Positions 20,633 through 32,231 of a stretch of 64,000 nucleotides of DNA are shown here, piece by piece. The position numbers and the translations under genes are program-made. Source of the DNA: Prostheceraeus crozeri (Eukaryota; Platyhelminthes; Polycladida; Euryleptidae). The notes under the pieces were generated by a model, which worked only from the letters and a program-made list of their open reading frames with translations, was not told the origin of the DNA and did not search any database. The stretch lies in NCBI GenBank assembly GCA_907163375.1, contig CAJQUW010007403.1, forward strand, positions 62,001 through 126,000, written 5' to 3'. The stretch's first letter is position 1. Every line of letters begins with the position of its first letter.

Positions 20633-22270
20633 TTGGGCAAATTTTATTTTCAAAATTTTCAGGTGTTCAATATGACCTCCTCTGTATGCTCAGCAAACTT
20701 CGAGGTGATACTCCAACTAAGGCCATATGTCAGTAAGCATATTGCTTGTTATTGTCACTGCTGTTTCACAATGCGATTTCGCTATTCAGTCAGAGTCAGT
20801 CAGGTATGGAAGCACGTAAACCTTATCCTTCACTTAACCCCAAAGAAAAAATCACAATCTGTTGAGTTTTGTGATCTCGGCATAGCCACTTGCGTAACGC
20901 ATGAATTGAAAGTATTGACTGAAACATCAAAATCACAGCCTCAAGCAGCATTCACAGCTTTCAGTAAATGCTTCAAATTGAAATTTACCTTTTTCATGAG
21001 AACTATATCCGATTTTGATGATTTCCTTGGACCATTAGATGATCACTGATTAATTCATTCCGACTCTCTTTGATTGTGTTGGTCCTCTATCGAAGGATAT
21101 GCAAGAGCTTCTCAAGCTTCCCATTTCTCAAAGGGATTGGGTTTGCCAGATCTTGTATCAGAACCCTCTTTTCAACACCTATTATCAAAAATGCTACAGA
21201 ATCACATGTATCATCAATTCTGTCGCAAAATCTGATAAGAGAGAACGGTGATTTGAAATTGACGAAAATGAAAAATGAACATTTGAAATCAGATTATATA
21301 AAATCAAAAATCAAGAATGTTGAAGAAGCGATTTCCCCTAAAATTTGAGAATCGCGAAACAAGCAAAAGATAAAGGGGCAAGTTCTTGGCTCAGTACAAT
21401 ACCATTAGAGGATCAAGGATTTTCACTGAATAAAGAACAATCAAGAGATTCTCTATGATTGCGTTATTGTTTAATATTGCTCAATTTACCATCGTTTTGC
21501 ACTTGTGGAGAGAAATTCACTGTGAATCATGCTCTTTCATGTAAAAAAGATGGTTTCATTTCGCTAAGGCATGATAGGATTCGTGATCTCTTGACCAGCT
21601 TTCTAGCCAAGGCAAGCAAAAATGTCGAGTCCGAGCCCCATCTTCAGCTACTTCATAGTGAATCCTTTGAGTTGAAATCTGCCAATATTTCATCAGAAGC
21701 ACGGCTGGATATTAAGGCAGGTGGATTTTGGTCGCGCGGAGTAACATCATTTTACGATGTGCGTGTTACACACGTCAATGCTCCAAGCAACCAAAATAAA
21801 TCTTCCTCTGAAATTTTTATCCAACATGAGAACGAAAAAAAGAGAAAATATCTACGAAGAGTTTTGGATGTAGAACATGGTACGTTTACTCTATTAGTAT
21901 TTGGCACTAATGGACGGTCAGGTAAAGAGTGCCGACAATTTTTGAAGACATTTGCCCTGAGACTGGCCAAAGGCGATCAAGAGAACTATTCCTCTGTGAT
22001 GACGTGCCTCCGAACAAAAATATCTGTAGAAATAGTAAAGTCAGTAGTTAATCTGTGTATCAGAGGTTCACGTGTACCCTTCAAAAAAGAGTCCGCCAAT
22101 GTTATCATGGAAAATTTCGGTCTAAATGCATTTCGTGCCGATATCTTTTAATTTTTTTTTAAGAGAACTCATTTTTTAATGTCTTCTCTTATGAAGTGAT
22201 TTTATTGGTCTCCATACTGAGACGCTAGATTTCTGTGTTTGTATCCGTGCTTGTAAATATTTGAGAATAA
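20633..22270 (+). mobile_element. 3' part of an RT retroelement with CCHC knuckle and nuclease-like tail
   Basis: The region encodes the end of a long reverse-transcriptase-linked protein seen repeatedly in animal genomes. The order is a QPQAAFTAFSKCFKLKFTFF block, a GASSWLSTIPLEDQGFSLNK block, a zinc knuckle and a nuclease-like domain (20800-22151). An AATAAAG signal near 22267 may mark the 3' end. No reverse transcriptase core is present in front, so the copy is 5'-truncated, as is common for target-primed retroelements. The plan, knuckle followed by a PD-(D/E)XK-like domain, resembles R2-type LINEs. The exact clade is uncertain. Confidence 0.55.
20800..22151 (+). pseudogene. RT-element C-terminal protein: CCHC knuckle plus restriction-like nuclease domain
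   Basis: After a thumb-like block (SQPQAAFTAF, FMRTISDFDDFLGPLDD) at 20940-21045 the frame shifts. At 21375 it resumes as GASSWLSTIPLEDQGFSLNK and meets one TGA before the long open part 21459-22151. That part contains CTCGEKFTVNHALSC (C-x-C-x7-H-x3-C), then SLRHDRIRDLLTSFLA, ARLDIKAGGFW and FYDVRVTHVNAPS (acidic residues typical of PD-(D/E)XK folds). It ends with HENEKKRKYLRRVLDVEHGT and FTLLVFGTNG. In R2-type LINEs the same order, a knuckle followed by an R-H-D block and a nuclease, cuts the target DNA. The assignment rests on memory of the family and this domain order. Confidence 0.6.
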
Positions 22271-22621
22271 AGTTTAAGTTGGTCTCTTGTGTAACGCTAA
22301 AACTGCAGGCGACCGATCCATCGTTGTGGCAGCTCGTTACATAGCATCAATCGCCGGACTTTGCCATACTAGTGCGTTGAGGCAAGATTCTGCTGAAGGA
22401 CGGAGTCTTCGAATCGACCTGTAGCTGGCGGAGAAGCCAATTTCGTAGCATTTGCAAATGCGAGATACCGATGATCACGTCTTCGTCAAAGAAAGCGCAT
22501 AATATTTGAGTGAATCTATTTGATGTTTACATATCTGCCCCTGGAAAATAGCCTGCATACTATTTTTCACTTATAAATGTATCTTTTCATCGTAGTACTA
22601 TTTTGCAGTAAAAAAACTAAC

Positions 22622-22857
22622 CTTGTAGACTTCAATATCATAGAAATGAATCTTCACTTGTGGAAGTTGCCATTTGCTAAAGACATTTATCAGCGAATTT
22701 TTGGCCGACTTATCCACAAGCAGATGGTAATGCACCTTGCCGCTATAATGGAAATGGATCGACTTAACAACAATAGTCAAAGCATTAGCTGCAGACTTTC
22801 CAGCGGATACCATGCAGATGTGAATAGGTTGTTCATTGCAGCCGTTTGATGTAGATT
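22622..22857 (-). CDS. Internal exon of a LARGE-like GT8 glycosyltransferase
   Basis: On the minus strand an acceptor (TTATTTGCAG) precedes an open segment of 236 bases that ends at a donor (AAG followed by GTTAGT). It encodes PIHICMVSAGKSAANALTIV, then VKSIHFHYSGKVHYHLLVDK, FSKWQLPQVKIHFYDIEVYK. This matches the opening of the first catalytic domain of LARGE (xylosyl- and glucuronyltransferase, which extends matriglycan on alpha-dystroglycan in the Golgi): IH-x2-x-V-x-AG, a V-K-S-x2-F-H block, H-x-H-L, and FY-x4-LK at the exon end. The exon begins with the last two bases of a split codon. No stop lies inside it. I could not find the neighbouring exons in the window, so it may also be a pseudogene or another GT8 member such as a GXYLT relative. 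It is the best host-gene candidate here. Confidence 0.6.
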
Positions 22858-23938
22858 CTGCAAATAAACAGAAAATTTTCCTCTTTGATTTCATTGATTT
22901 GAAATTTTAACAATGTAGGAATGAAAAAGAGCAAACGAAATCACTGCAAAGATTGCAGTAGTAAAGAAAGCAATAACTCAAATCCTTCTCAATTTTGAGC
23001 TACTGCGGAATGCAATCAGTCCCTCACATAAGGCTGGATGTCTTCAAGACACTCTGAACTCATAATGTATATACATATATTCGTGGAAGGCATCTGTCGG
23101 GCGAAAGGCTCTTGCCGAAAAACATGCACATGCATTATCGCCTCAAATTTAATGTATAATTATTATGAAAGCACATTATTTATTCTTAATTATTGTTCCC
23201 TTGAAAATGTATGCATATTTTATAAGTGTTTCATTCTCAACAAATTACCTAGATGAAGCATTAAAATACTTCTGAAGAGGCACCCTTGACATAAAAAGAA
23301 TTTTAGCTCAATTTGGAAATATGTTTCACTTGATTGATGAATATTAGAGCACTGACAGCTAAGTGGTTGAATCATCTCGTCCGATCGGCAGCATTTGTTT
23401 CTGCAGGGAACGAGGTTGAAAATTGTACTTTCAGAGAATGCAGTACACCCTATCCATGGCTGCTATGAATCTGCCTGTCTTCCGAGTTCTACCCGGTTCA
23501 TATTCTTATCAGACACGATAAAAAAGTGCATGTGCATGTCCAACAGTGTGCGGATTGAAGCTTTTGAAAGCACTTTCACTGATTAAAATAGGCCTACCTA
23601 TTTTTAATCAGTGATGCCTCACTCTGGAAGAATGAAATATTTGTTTTCGCCTCTGATTAAGCGCTAAGAGTGGAAATGGTAGACACTAAATCAGAGACTT
23701 CTGTCAGTCCCTTATAAATAGAGAGCATTTTGATGGCTCCCTCTGTGACTGATGCTTCATAAAAAGTTTTAAGCGGGAAGCACTAGCTTTGCGACATGAG
23801 TCATTATTTTTAGCATGGTAGTCATTTTTCCATCCTGCATGTATTTATGCCTCCGATCAGTGATATACTCGTATATGAAAATGTATTGAAAGACTTAATA
23901 AGTTTCAGATAAAAATTAATCAGGATGCTGTGTCTTAT
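22858..23938. other. Stretch without recognised genes
   Basis: If the GT8 exon is real this is its upstream intron. No further exon, repeat end or RNA gene is recognisable. Confidence 0.4.
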
Positions 23939-24029
23939 CAAGTTCACTTAGTAAGTTCCTGCATGTACCATCGTTTTAAATCATTTAGCACTTCTAACAA
24001 AAAGACATCCTTAAACAATCAAATTTTGT
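23939..24029 (-). mobile_element. End fragment of the CACAGAATTAGA hAT MITE
   Basis: About 90 bp matches the terminal block of the MITE in inverted orientation: TAGTAAGTTCCTGCATGTAC, TTTAGCACTTCTAAC, CTTAAACAATCAAATTTTGTG. It is diverged from the copies at 31850-31937 and lacks the rest of the element. Confidence 0.55.
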
Positions 24030-25021
24030 GGTTCGTTGAGATGGATGGTCTGACACCTAATGCATCTGACTCGAGCACCAGATTCGGTAGGATTCCACAA
24101 TTTGTTTCTACTTGAATGCTGTGACGCTATGTTTAGTACTGTAGATGAGCTCATAACCACGCCTTCCGTCCGAAGGGAATGTGCTGAAAAGATGACAGTC
24201 GTCAGGCAGGCAAGGTAGCCAACACCTGATATAAAAAATTGAAAGCACTCATAGTGAAAGAAATAAGGGTCTATGCAAGACAGCTGACCGGCTGTAGGAA
24301 GCACTACAAACTCTTTTGTTGGCCCTAATTTGCTCCTCTTTTCTCGAGAAAATGGAGTCTGGACAGAGCGAATGTAGTGATCTGAGCTCCTTGAGTAAGG
24401 CGATGAAGCGATGAGCAATCTTCTCAAGTACATATTCACTTGGCCTTAAAAATGCTCTGCAAACAGGGTCGAATTGGTAGTAAACATTCATCTTTCATAA
24501 AGATTAATGCTGCAACATAAAAATGTCTGGTATAGAAATAGGATTCCGATTTCGATGAACGTCTGGTCTGGGAGCACGCTACGCCAATGATGGTTTTATA
24601 TATAAAGAAAAATTATAGCAATCGTGAATATTTACAAAGTACACAGATAATCTGCCTGCAACGTCCTATTGTCAATCACTGGAGAAGACCGCCACCGTTC
24701 ACGTGCCATGACAACACATGTCCACGTCTTTAATATAGTCTTTTCTATGTTCATGACTTTTCTAGTCCTACATTATCATACGGGTTCCCCAAAAGTATAA
24801 CTTTTTTATTTTTTATATTGAAAGTATTATCTTATGGAATCATCATAGACAATCTTTGGGACGTGTCAAACCCTTTTTGCGAATGACAAAAATCAAAAAC
24901 CTTAAACTTTTCAAAAGAAACAACCTTTTGAAGTAACCAAAGCATTTGACTGTGTACTTTGACAGTGTCACCTCATGAATCATAAACTCTTTCTAAATCA
25001 GGATGCAGTAAACAGACTGTT
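24030..25021. other. Stretch without recognised genes
   Basis: A minus-strand open frame of 142 codons at 24011-24439 and an overlapping one at 24249-24491 share no motif with any family I know. The direct context shows no convincing splice borders apart from a TTTGCAG near 24465. I leave it unassigned. Confidence 0.35.
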
Positions 25022-25779
25022 GTTTCACTATATCATCGTGCAATAGCTGAAGCCACATCATTGTCAAAGTCAGCAGTTCACCGAATAATGAAGAGCGACG
25101 GACTTCATCCCTACAAACCTCATTGCTGCCAGAAACTGTTTGAAGACGACCCGGATAGGCGCATGCAATTCTGCGAAGCGATTCGTGAACTGTCTAAGGA
25201 AGATTTCAGTTTTACAAGAAAACTTATTTTCTCAGATGAGTGTCAACTTCATTTGTGCGGTAAAGTTAGCATGTACAACATTCATTATTGGAATTATACT
25301 AATCCCCATGCAATCATCGAATCACCGGGCCATCAACCATCCCTCACTATTTGGGCCGGGGTATCACGGTCTTCTGGCATTTCCGATTCAGAGGGAATCA
25401 ATGAATGGTGAACGATATTGCAAAATTCTAACGGAGAAAGTGAGAAGGTCTAGCAGGACGAAATAGATGGTATTTCCAGCAAGATGGGGCCCCACCGCAT
25501 TATTGCTCAGGAGCTCGTCAGATATTAAACAATCAGTTATCATTCAAGTCGATTGGGCGAGGAGGAGTGGCCTGCACGCTCACCTGACCTAACCTCCTCG
25601 ATTACTGGTTCTGGTTGCACATTCAGGCTCAAGTGCACAAGGCTCCTGGTCTTATCTTTCTAAATATTCAAGTACTTCAATGAAGAATTGAAGAAGAGTG
25701 CCATTGTTCGATGTTTCGCGATTCCCTGAGAGCCTTCTTAAAACGCTGCGACAAATGCTTGGATTTAAATGATGAATAG
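25022..25779 (+). pseudogene. Mariner-type (DD41D-like) transposase, second copy, broken
   Basis: The plus strand reads AEATSLSKSAVHRIMKSDGL, then HPYKPHCCQKLFEDD, DRRMQFCEAI and FSDECQLHLCG with the first catalytic Asp. After frame changes come QQDGAPPHYCSGAR (second Asp), WPARSPDLT, LDYWFW (third Asp) and a C-terminal tail ending at the TAG of 25777-25779. At least three frame changes lie between 25380 and 25620. It belongs to the same group as the transposase in the 1998-7446 nest but is not the same family. Terminal repeats were not found. Confidence 0.7.
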
Positions 25780-26283
25780 TTTGAGCTTGCATTGTAGCCT
25801 AACTGTAATACATTCTGCATTTCATGCACAAGCACGCATCATAGTATTTCGTGTGTATGTGTTTTTTTTGGTTGCACAAGTCAATTCAGTTCAGTCTGTG
25901 CTATTGACGATATCAAAACTCAGCTATCAATTGACGATATTTGCGATGTTTATTGTATTTATAAACATCGTCATGTTTTGCTTCTCTCAGAAATCTGAAT
26001 TTACGATGAATCAGACAGAAACATGATGATGCATGTACAGGTTACTTTGACTTGATTTATGAAATTAGTTTAGAAATCATGGTGGTAATGTTTTTTGCTG
26101 CCAAAAGCGGGACATTAAATTGTCAGTAGTAGAGAAAACATGAAAAACAGCGGACTTGCATATATATGTTCGCAAAGATACGCAACAGTCAACTTAATGT
26201 CACGACGCGCATAAAATTGCTATGATAACAAGCACAAAACTTTCCATTAGGAGTTCATGCCGAATGAGACCATGTGTTGTCAA

Positions 26284-26420
26284 TTGAGTTTTCAAGAAAC
26301 TCAGTTACCCGAGTTTGCCGGAAATTAACCAAGTTAAGTTAAACTCGGTATATTGAGTTTTTCTAAAAACTCAGTAATAACTCAGTAAAATATTCCAGCA
26401 AAACTCGGTTGACTCGGGCG
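26284..26420. repeat. Short-word array (ACTCAG / ACTCGG / GAGTTT)
   Basis: Within 137 bp the related words ACTCAG, ACTCGG and their complements occur about ten times, mostly beside runs of A or T. The pattern is like the subterminal word arrays of the MITEs at 18210-19207 and 49086-52546. No element borders could be found. Confidence 0.5.
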
Positions 26421-28390
26421 CAAACCATCAGAAATTGAATATTATTAAGGCGCATTTTATAAGCGCTGCTTCAATCGAGAGCTTTTTCAGTTAAGTTTGA
26501 GGCAAGAGGATGAGTCATTTCACCATCTAGATACATGCCCCCAAGTAGAAAATTAAAAACATAAGATTGATTAAGTTCAACAGAAAGAGGTTGTTAGACA
26601 GTAATATGACAGAGCTGATCTAAATTCTCGAGAGAGGGGGAAGTTAGAAAAACTTCTAGGCTATGTAGAATTTAGGCTAATTTGTGGTTGGCTATCTGCT
26701 ATTGATTAATATTTTGAAGGAGACATAGAGCCTAGGGAAAGGAAATACTAGTGCCTCTTACCATAGACCACCTCGATGGTTCTGCGCTTAATAAATTTGA
26801 TAAACGTATGTGAAGAATTTTTTTGCTACGTGTTCTATATAGTTTCTAGACTGGTTAGCATTTCAGAAGTCTTCGTTTGTTTGATTTTATTTTCAGTGCT
26901 TATAAGCAGATCCATAGACCCAGTAGGCTTATTGAGCATTTCATACTTGTGCTGAAATAAGTTGATGAAAAAAGAATCAATATAAATTAATAGGCCTGGG
27001 ATTTAAGTTCAAAGAAAATCAATTAAGTAAAAATTTTCAAAATTATTCATTATGTAAGAATAACAATGCATTAAACAACCTGTGTGGACAAGTTGATGAC
27101 CTGTTTACGTGGAATAATTCACGAGTGCCTATAGGCTTATAGATAAAATGTCTATTTAGGAGGTCAATTAGCATTTATTAGGTCTTAAATTAGCCAAAAA
27201 GAGACCTGCCGAATATTTTACACAAGGATGAAGTTGCGAGAAACCCTTACTATGGATTTCATATGTATATCCCGCACTTAAAATTGTAAATTGAGATATT
27301 ATTCAGTCGAATTTCCAATTCTGAAAGTGGTCGCTTCTTGAAAATTTGTTGACCTGTGCCATGAATAGATGACGCAATCGACCTCTTTTATCGATGAGCT
27401 GACTGAATAGGATGCTGAGATTTCTATGCCTATATTGCTGAATTGCGAATGTTTTATGCTGATTTTGAATATTATAGAGAACTATGCAATAAATTTTAGG
27501 TATTCTGATAGCAAATTTCCTACTGATTTCGATGAAAACAAGAACAAATACAACTGAAGCCTGCCTTCAGAGTAATTTTGGTTCAAATCCTCCTCCAATA
27601 GGGTAAGACACATCCCCTTTCTATGTCTCATGAAATCGAGAGATCGAAATAGTTTGTCCGATAACTGACTGTCGCACAAATGGAAATCCAATGTGTAAAT
27701 TTTGGCGACAATCGCGCTGCAGAAAGTCGCATGTGCGAAACAGCCCTAAGTCGCTAGTGTGAAGCAGTCCTTAGTTGAAGTTAAAAACCTGACATAGAAA
27801 TCGAATCACAGCTTGCAATCATCAAGAATGTAGTAAGTAAGAATATTCTGTTCGTTTACAAATTGAAGACTGATGAGATTTCATGCGCCGGTTGCATTCT
27901 CAAGTCAATAATGGTAGCGCCATGCCACTGTCGGGTCTCGTGATTGAGTACTCATACCCTAACTCATCATACAAACACATACATATTTTATTTTTTATTT
28001 TATTTTAACAACCCCTTAAACATAAGTTTTTGGTTAAAACAACCTTTTAACATAACGGATGATAAATGTGTATGAGCAGAAATTTTAAGACGGTGGTCAT
28101 TTTATCAATGAACCGTTCAAAATTAGGGACCCCCAGAATGAGGTTCTCAAAAAAGTGGGCTTCTGACGACAGCTACGCGTTCCCGTTCTTTTTCTGTTAC
28201 GAAGAAGGGTAATAACCGCAGCAGCTTGCCTACCTACGTTTATTCTTCATGACGATTTATGACAAGATGAATCATGAGTCTCAGCAAGCTCGCACATAGT
28301 CTGAACGGAAAATGAGAGTTAACGCAACAAGAAGGCATAAATAGAAACATTTTTCAATTTATCTGCGACCTGATGACGGTAGTGTGAACT
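26421..28390. other. Stretch without recognised genes
   Basis: AT-rich sequence with no conserved coding segment, terminal repeats or RNA gene that I can see. Confidence 0.45.
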
Positions 28391-28560
28391 GGTCTGAGAC
28401 CTTGGTCTCAACGAGTCTCAGCGTCGATAGTTAAGTGAAGGATTGGCCCATGAAAATGAAGGGCAGCTCTTTTCCTGAGATCTCTCTCAAAATGTGAAAA
28501 TGGGTCTCTCTCAAATGGGTTGGTCTCAGTTTCAGGTTTGATTTGAGGTCAACTGTCAGT
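28391..28560. repeat. Short-word array (GGTCTCA / TGAGACC)
   Basis: GGTCTGAGACC, GGTCTCA, GAGTCTCAG, GGTCTCTCTCA and similar words recur at least seven times in both orientations. It resembles one end of a word-array MITE, but no partner end was found. Confidence 0.45.
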
Positions 28561-30884
28561 TTCTTCTCTCATGTGTGAACGTAGCCTAATCCTAGCAACA
28601 GATGTATCGAAATGAGTAAAATGAAATAGTGTCACTGAAATTGAATTATCCGAAAAATTTGATCGAGAACGCATTTTAGAGTGCATCACGAACTACTTAC
28701 AAAAAAAAGAAAGCATGCAAGACAATCGAAGCTTAATTCCGTTTGTGACAACGTATAAAAATAATCCGAAAATAATCCGGCATGCACAATGAAACATGCC
28801 TTTGAACCTGACCTGCTCGTGCCCAGCAGCAAGCGCAGCGATGCAAACTGGACTATAAATGAATATTCTTTCCTCTGAAATCTCACAGGTATATGAATAT
28901 TTCCCTTAACTTCTTAGTAAATATCTTGATAAATCATGCTAGCATAAGCCAAGTATTCAAAGGTGTGTTAACTTACTTTGTGTCATATTCCATCTATAGC
29001 CTATGTAGACAACCGCAAAACACAACATTAAAAAAGGAGGCACAATTTTCTTCGGGAGCATGTTGAGCATAGATCTGGAACTTTATCTGAAAAGAGATTT
29101 CGATTTAGAAAATAACCATATCTCTTTTGAAGATGATTAACAAAATGACAAAATCAATCGATCAAAAACCAACTATTGCAATGTCCACGATTATTTTGAG
29201 CTCTCTCCGTACGGAAGGGACTCGACTTCTAATCGTTCTTTTTGCTGTGGAGCTCTTAAAACTTACGTGGCTTAAATTGAGGTGTTTTCAAGTTTTTCTC
29301 AAGAATCTAATTTGGTTTACCGGAAAGTCAAAATTTTTGATCTGTCTTGAAAAGCACTTTTTCGAAGGTTTGAAGGCATGAATTTTGCCGCTTTTGCAGA
29401 CATTTTAAGTCATAACTTTCAACGAGGCACATGGATTTTCAGCATGAGTACAGAGCATAATTAGCATGAGGCTATGAATCAGGATATTTAACGTGCAGGT
29501 GAATACAATTTGTGCTGTTCTAAATTCAAATGTGCAGCTGCTTTTCTTAATTTGTGCAGTTAAAAATTTGTCATCAGATAAAGAGATAGATTAAAATCGG
29601 AGTAGAAAGGGGAGTGGATGTCAAGATATGATGACAATTACACAACTGACGTTACAGTAAACAAATATTACAACATGACTATTTGTTGAAAATTGAAAGC
29701 TGAAAAAAGATTGACTTTTATGATTGCTTGTCAACTGTGAGACTTAGATACTAATTGCACTAGGTGCACATTTGGAAAGAGCTGCTCGCCCCATGCATCA
29801 GTGGGTGATTATTTTTTCTGGAGGTCCAGGTGATGCTGTGCGTTGCTGACACTGCCTTTATGAATTGGGAATTGTAAAACTAATAAATGTGCATGAAGTT
29901 CTAGCACAAAACATGCATGTGCATGTAATTCAAGCAGAGAACTTATTAGCCAGTCATGAAACAAGTTTTGCAGGAGTCATGGACAAAGAAGGCAACTAAC
30001 GTTCTGGTGACAGCTGATTTCTGCCAATTTTTCAACAATCTATTTGATTCGTTCAATTCCCGAAAGGTATTTTCTCATGATTTCAAAGCATCGCTGAAAC
30101 ATGAAAATACGTATGGATCAAAGGATAATTTGCATAATTTTCAGCAAAAACAACGTTGACTAGTCTTACTGATTTGCGTGGCAACAGTATTATACAATCG
30201 ATAAAAAGAGTGGCTCGTTCGGTTTCTACATTGACCTTGAATCCCTGAAATTGTTGGCAAATAACTTGTTGACACATAAAAATTTTCAATTTATTTTGAC
30301 CTACAAGCTATGTCAAGATTTCATAGAATTAATTGTTCTTCAATTTTATTCGTTTGAGGAACGGTTAGAATTTCAACACAACACCACCTCAGCTCAGATC
30401 TGCTTTCAGACAACTTTTGATTCATGCTGGATCAGACATTATACTTTCTCCGCCACTATCGACTATTACTCAGTCTCTTCATGCAACTGTGCAGCTATCC
30501 CTCCAATTCATATCTTCTGAAGAGAATATTTTTTCTGAAGGATGACATGATGCAGAAATATTCTCTGACAAGGATTTCGTCAATCCCATCATGCCAAATG
30601 ATGACCACGCGGGCGAGAGGAGTGTGACACTTTTCCCACTAGGAGTCAGCCTCATAATTCACCACGCCGGCAACCATAGAAATAAATATGTTTTGTCTAT
30701 CTGTAATTCCTTCTCGTGTAGTAATATCTATTTATGTGCCGACAGTCGATAACACGCATTCTAAACCAGTGAAATTGCATCAACTACACTAACATGAGGA
30801 CACAATGCAAGTAATTTAGAACTTCACGTCAGTGCAACCGAAACTACCACAGTCAATGCATATGCATAGTCAAAGTGTAACAAT
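28561..30884. other. Stretch without recognised genes
   Basis: Open frames are short and share no motifs with known families. No repeat borders are visible. Confidence 0.45.
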
Positions 30885-31937
30885 CACAGAATTAGACAGG
30901 TCGTCTCTTCTTCTGTTTGACTCACAGAATTAGATTGTTTAACTGTATCACTTTGCTAGAAGTGCAAACTGATTCAAAATAATGGCGCATGAAGGAACTT
31001 AATAAGTGGGCAAAAAGAAATTTTTAATACCTTACAGAGATAGGAAAAACAGTCGTGCGTCGCTTGCGGATTGCTCTGAATTCCTTCAAAATGCTCCGAT
31101 CACCACGATTCCTTCAGATTCGAAGAATTCAGATCATTGCGCAAAAGTCTTCTCGATAATGTTGGGCCCTCCGATCATTTTAAAAAAAGTTAGCAGGCGA
31201 ATGAAAAAACGTTCACAAACTTCTCTGTAGAACTTGACATCGACTGTGTCTCTTTGCTGTGTGATCCGGTTGTTAACAGTCACTGAAACTTTGCACAATT
31301 TGGCGTGTTTAATGTTGAACTGGCTGCTCATTGTTCGATTGCTATGGTATTTAGTCAGGAGATTGTTCCATTTCAATAACGTTACATGTTCCAATGCTTC
31401 ACTTCTAGTCAAACGGAAGAAGAGACGACCTGTCTAATTCTGTGGTTTGAGAAGTAGGGAAACATTGGAACATGTAACGTAAATGAAATGGCACAATCTC
31501 CTGACTAAATACCATAGCAATCGAACAATGAGCAGCCAGTTCAACATTAAACACGCCAAAAAAAATTGTGCAAAGTTTCAATGACTGTCATCAACCGGAT
31601 CACACAGCAAAGAGACATACGATGTCAAGGCTCTACAGAGAAATTTGTGAACGTTTTTTCATGCGCCTGCTAACTTTTTTTAAAATGATCGGCGGACCCA
31701 ACATCGAGAAAACTTTTCCGCAATGATCTGAATTCTTCGAATCTGAAGGAGTCGTGGCGATCGGAGCATTATGAAGGAATTCAGAGCAATCCGCAAGCGA
31801 CACACGACTATTTTTCCTATCTCTGTAAGGTATTAAAAATTTCTTTTTGCCCACTTATTAGGTTCCTGCATGTGCCATCTGTTTGAATCAGTTTGCACTT
31901 CTAGCAAAGTGATACGATTAAACAATCTAATTCTGTG
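30885..31937 (-). mobile_element. hAT MITE (copy B, minus orientation) interrupted by a sister copy
   Basis: Copy B begins CACAGAATTAGACAGG at 30885, stops at about 30922, resumes at 31445 (GTTTGAGA) and ends TCTAATTCTGTG at 31937. In minus sense it has the same blocks as the copies at 2559-6561 and 30923-31444. No matching 8-bp flank remains (GTAACAAT against ATGGGAGA), which suggests an older insertion. Confidence 0.75.
30923..31444 (+). mobile_element. hAT MITE (copy A) inserted into copy B
   Basis: Copy A runs from CACAGAATTAGATTG to GACCTGTCTAATTCTGTG, 522 bp. It is flanked by GTTTGACT (30915-30922) and GTTTGAGA (31445-31452), which agree at six of eight positions and so look like a decayed 8-bp duplication. 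Because A sits near one end of B in opposite orientation, the two form a palindrome with arms of about 490 bp. An open frame (KKKFLIPYRDRKNSRASLAD) is shared by both arms; whether it was ever coding is unknown. Confidence 0.75.
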
Positions 31938-32231
31938 ATGGGAGATGGTAGCGAATCAAAGTATTCAAGCGATGACGATCAGAATCTAAGTAGAACAATT
32001 ATTTGGAATCCTTTTGTGGAACCATAAGACGAAACAAAGGTGAAGTACAGATAATTACTTTTATTGAAATTTATTTCTTGTTTGTAGCAGAATCCCTACA
32101 TTTGTTCAATTTTTGAATTTTATCTACCCCTGTCGGAAATAGGCCTATACAGGACCCATAATTATTACAGTTTAAAACTCTCAAAACAAGCACTTGACAG
32201 TGGACCGTAAAGAGCATTGTCTAAAGTTAGC

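Noticed and set aside
22577-22849. Plus-strand open frame at the GT8 exon
   Set aside because: It is the antisense shadow of the minus-strand exon, which has clear family resemblance and splice borders.
24011-24491. Two overlapping minus-strand open frames as a host gene
   Set aside because: No recognisable motif, the frames overlap each other, and borders are not convincing.
31006-31854. Conserved small protein (KKKFLIPYRDRKNSR) on both strands
   Set aside because: The two frames are the arms of the inverted hAT MITE pair, so agreement reflects shared repeat ancestry. No selection on codons can be judged from here.
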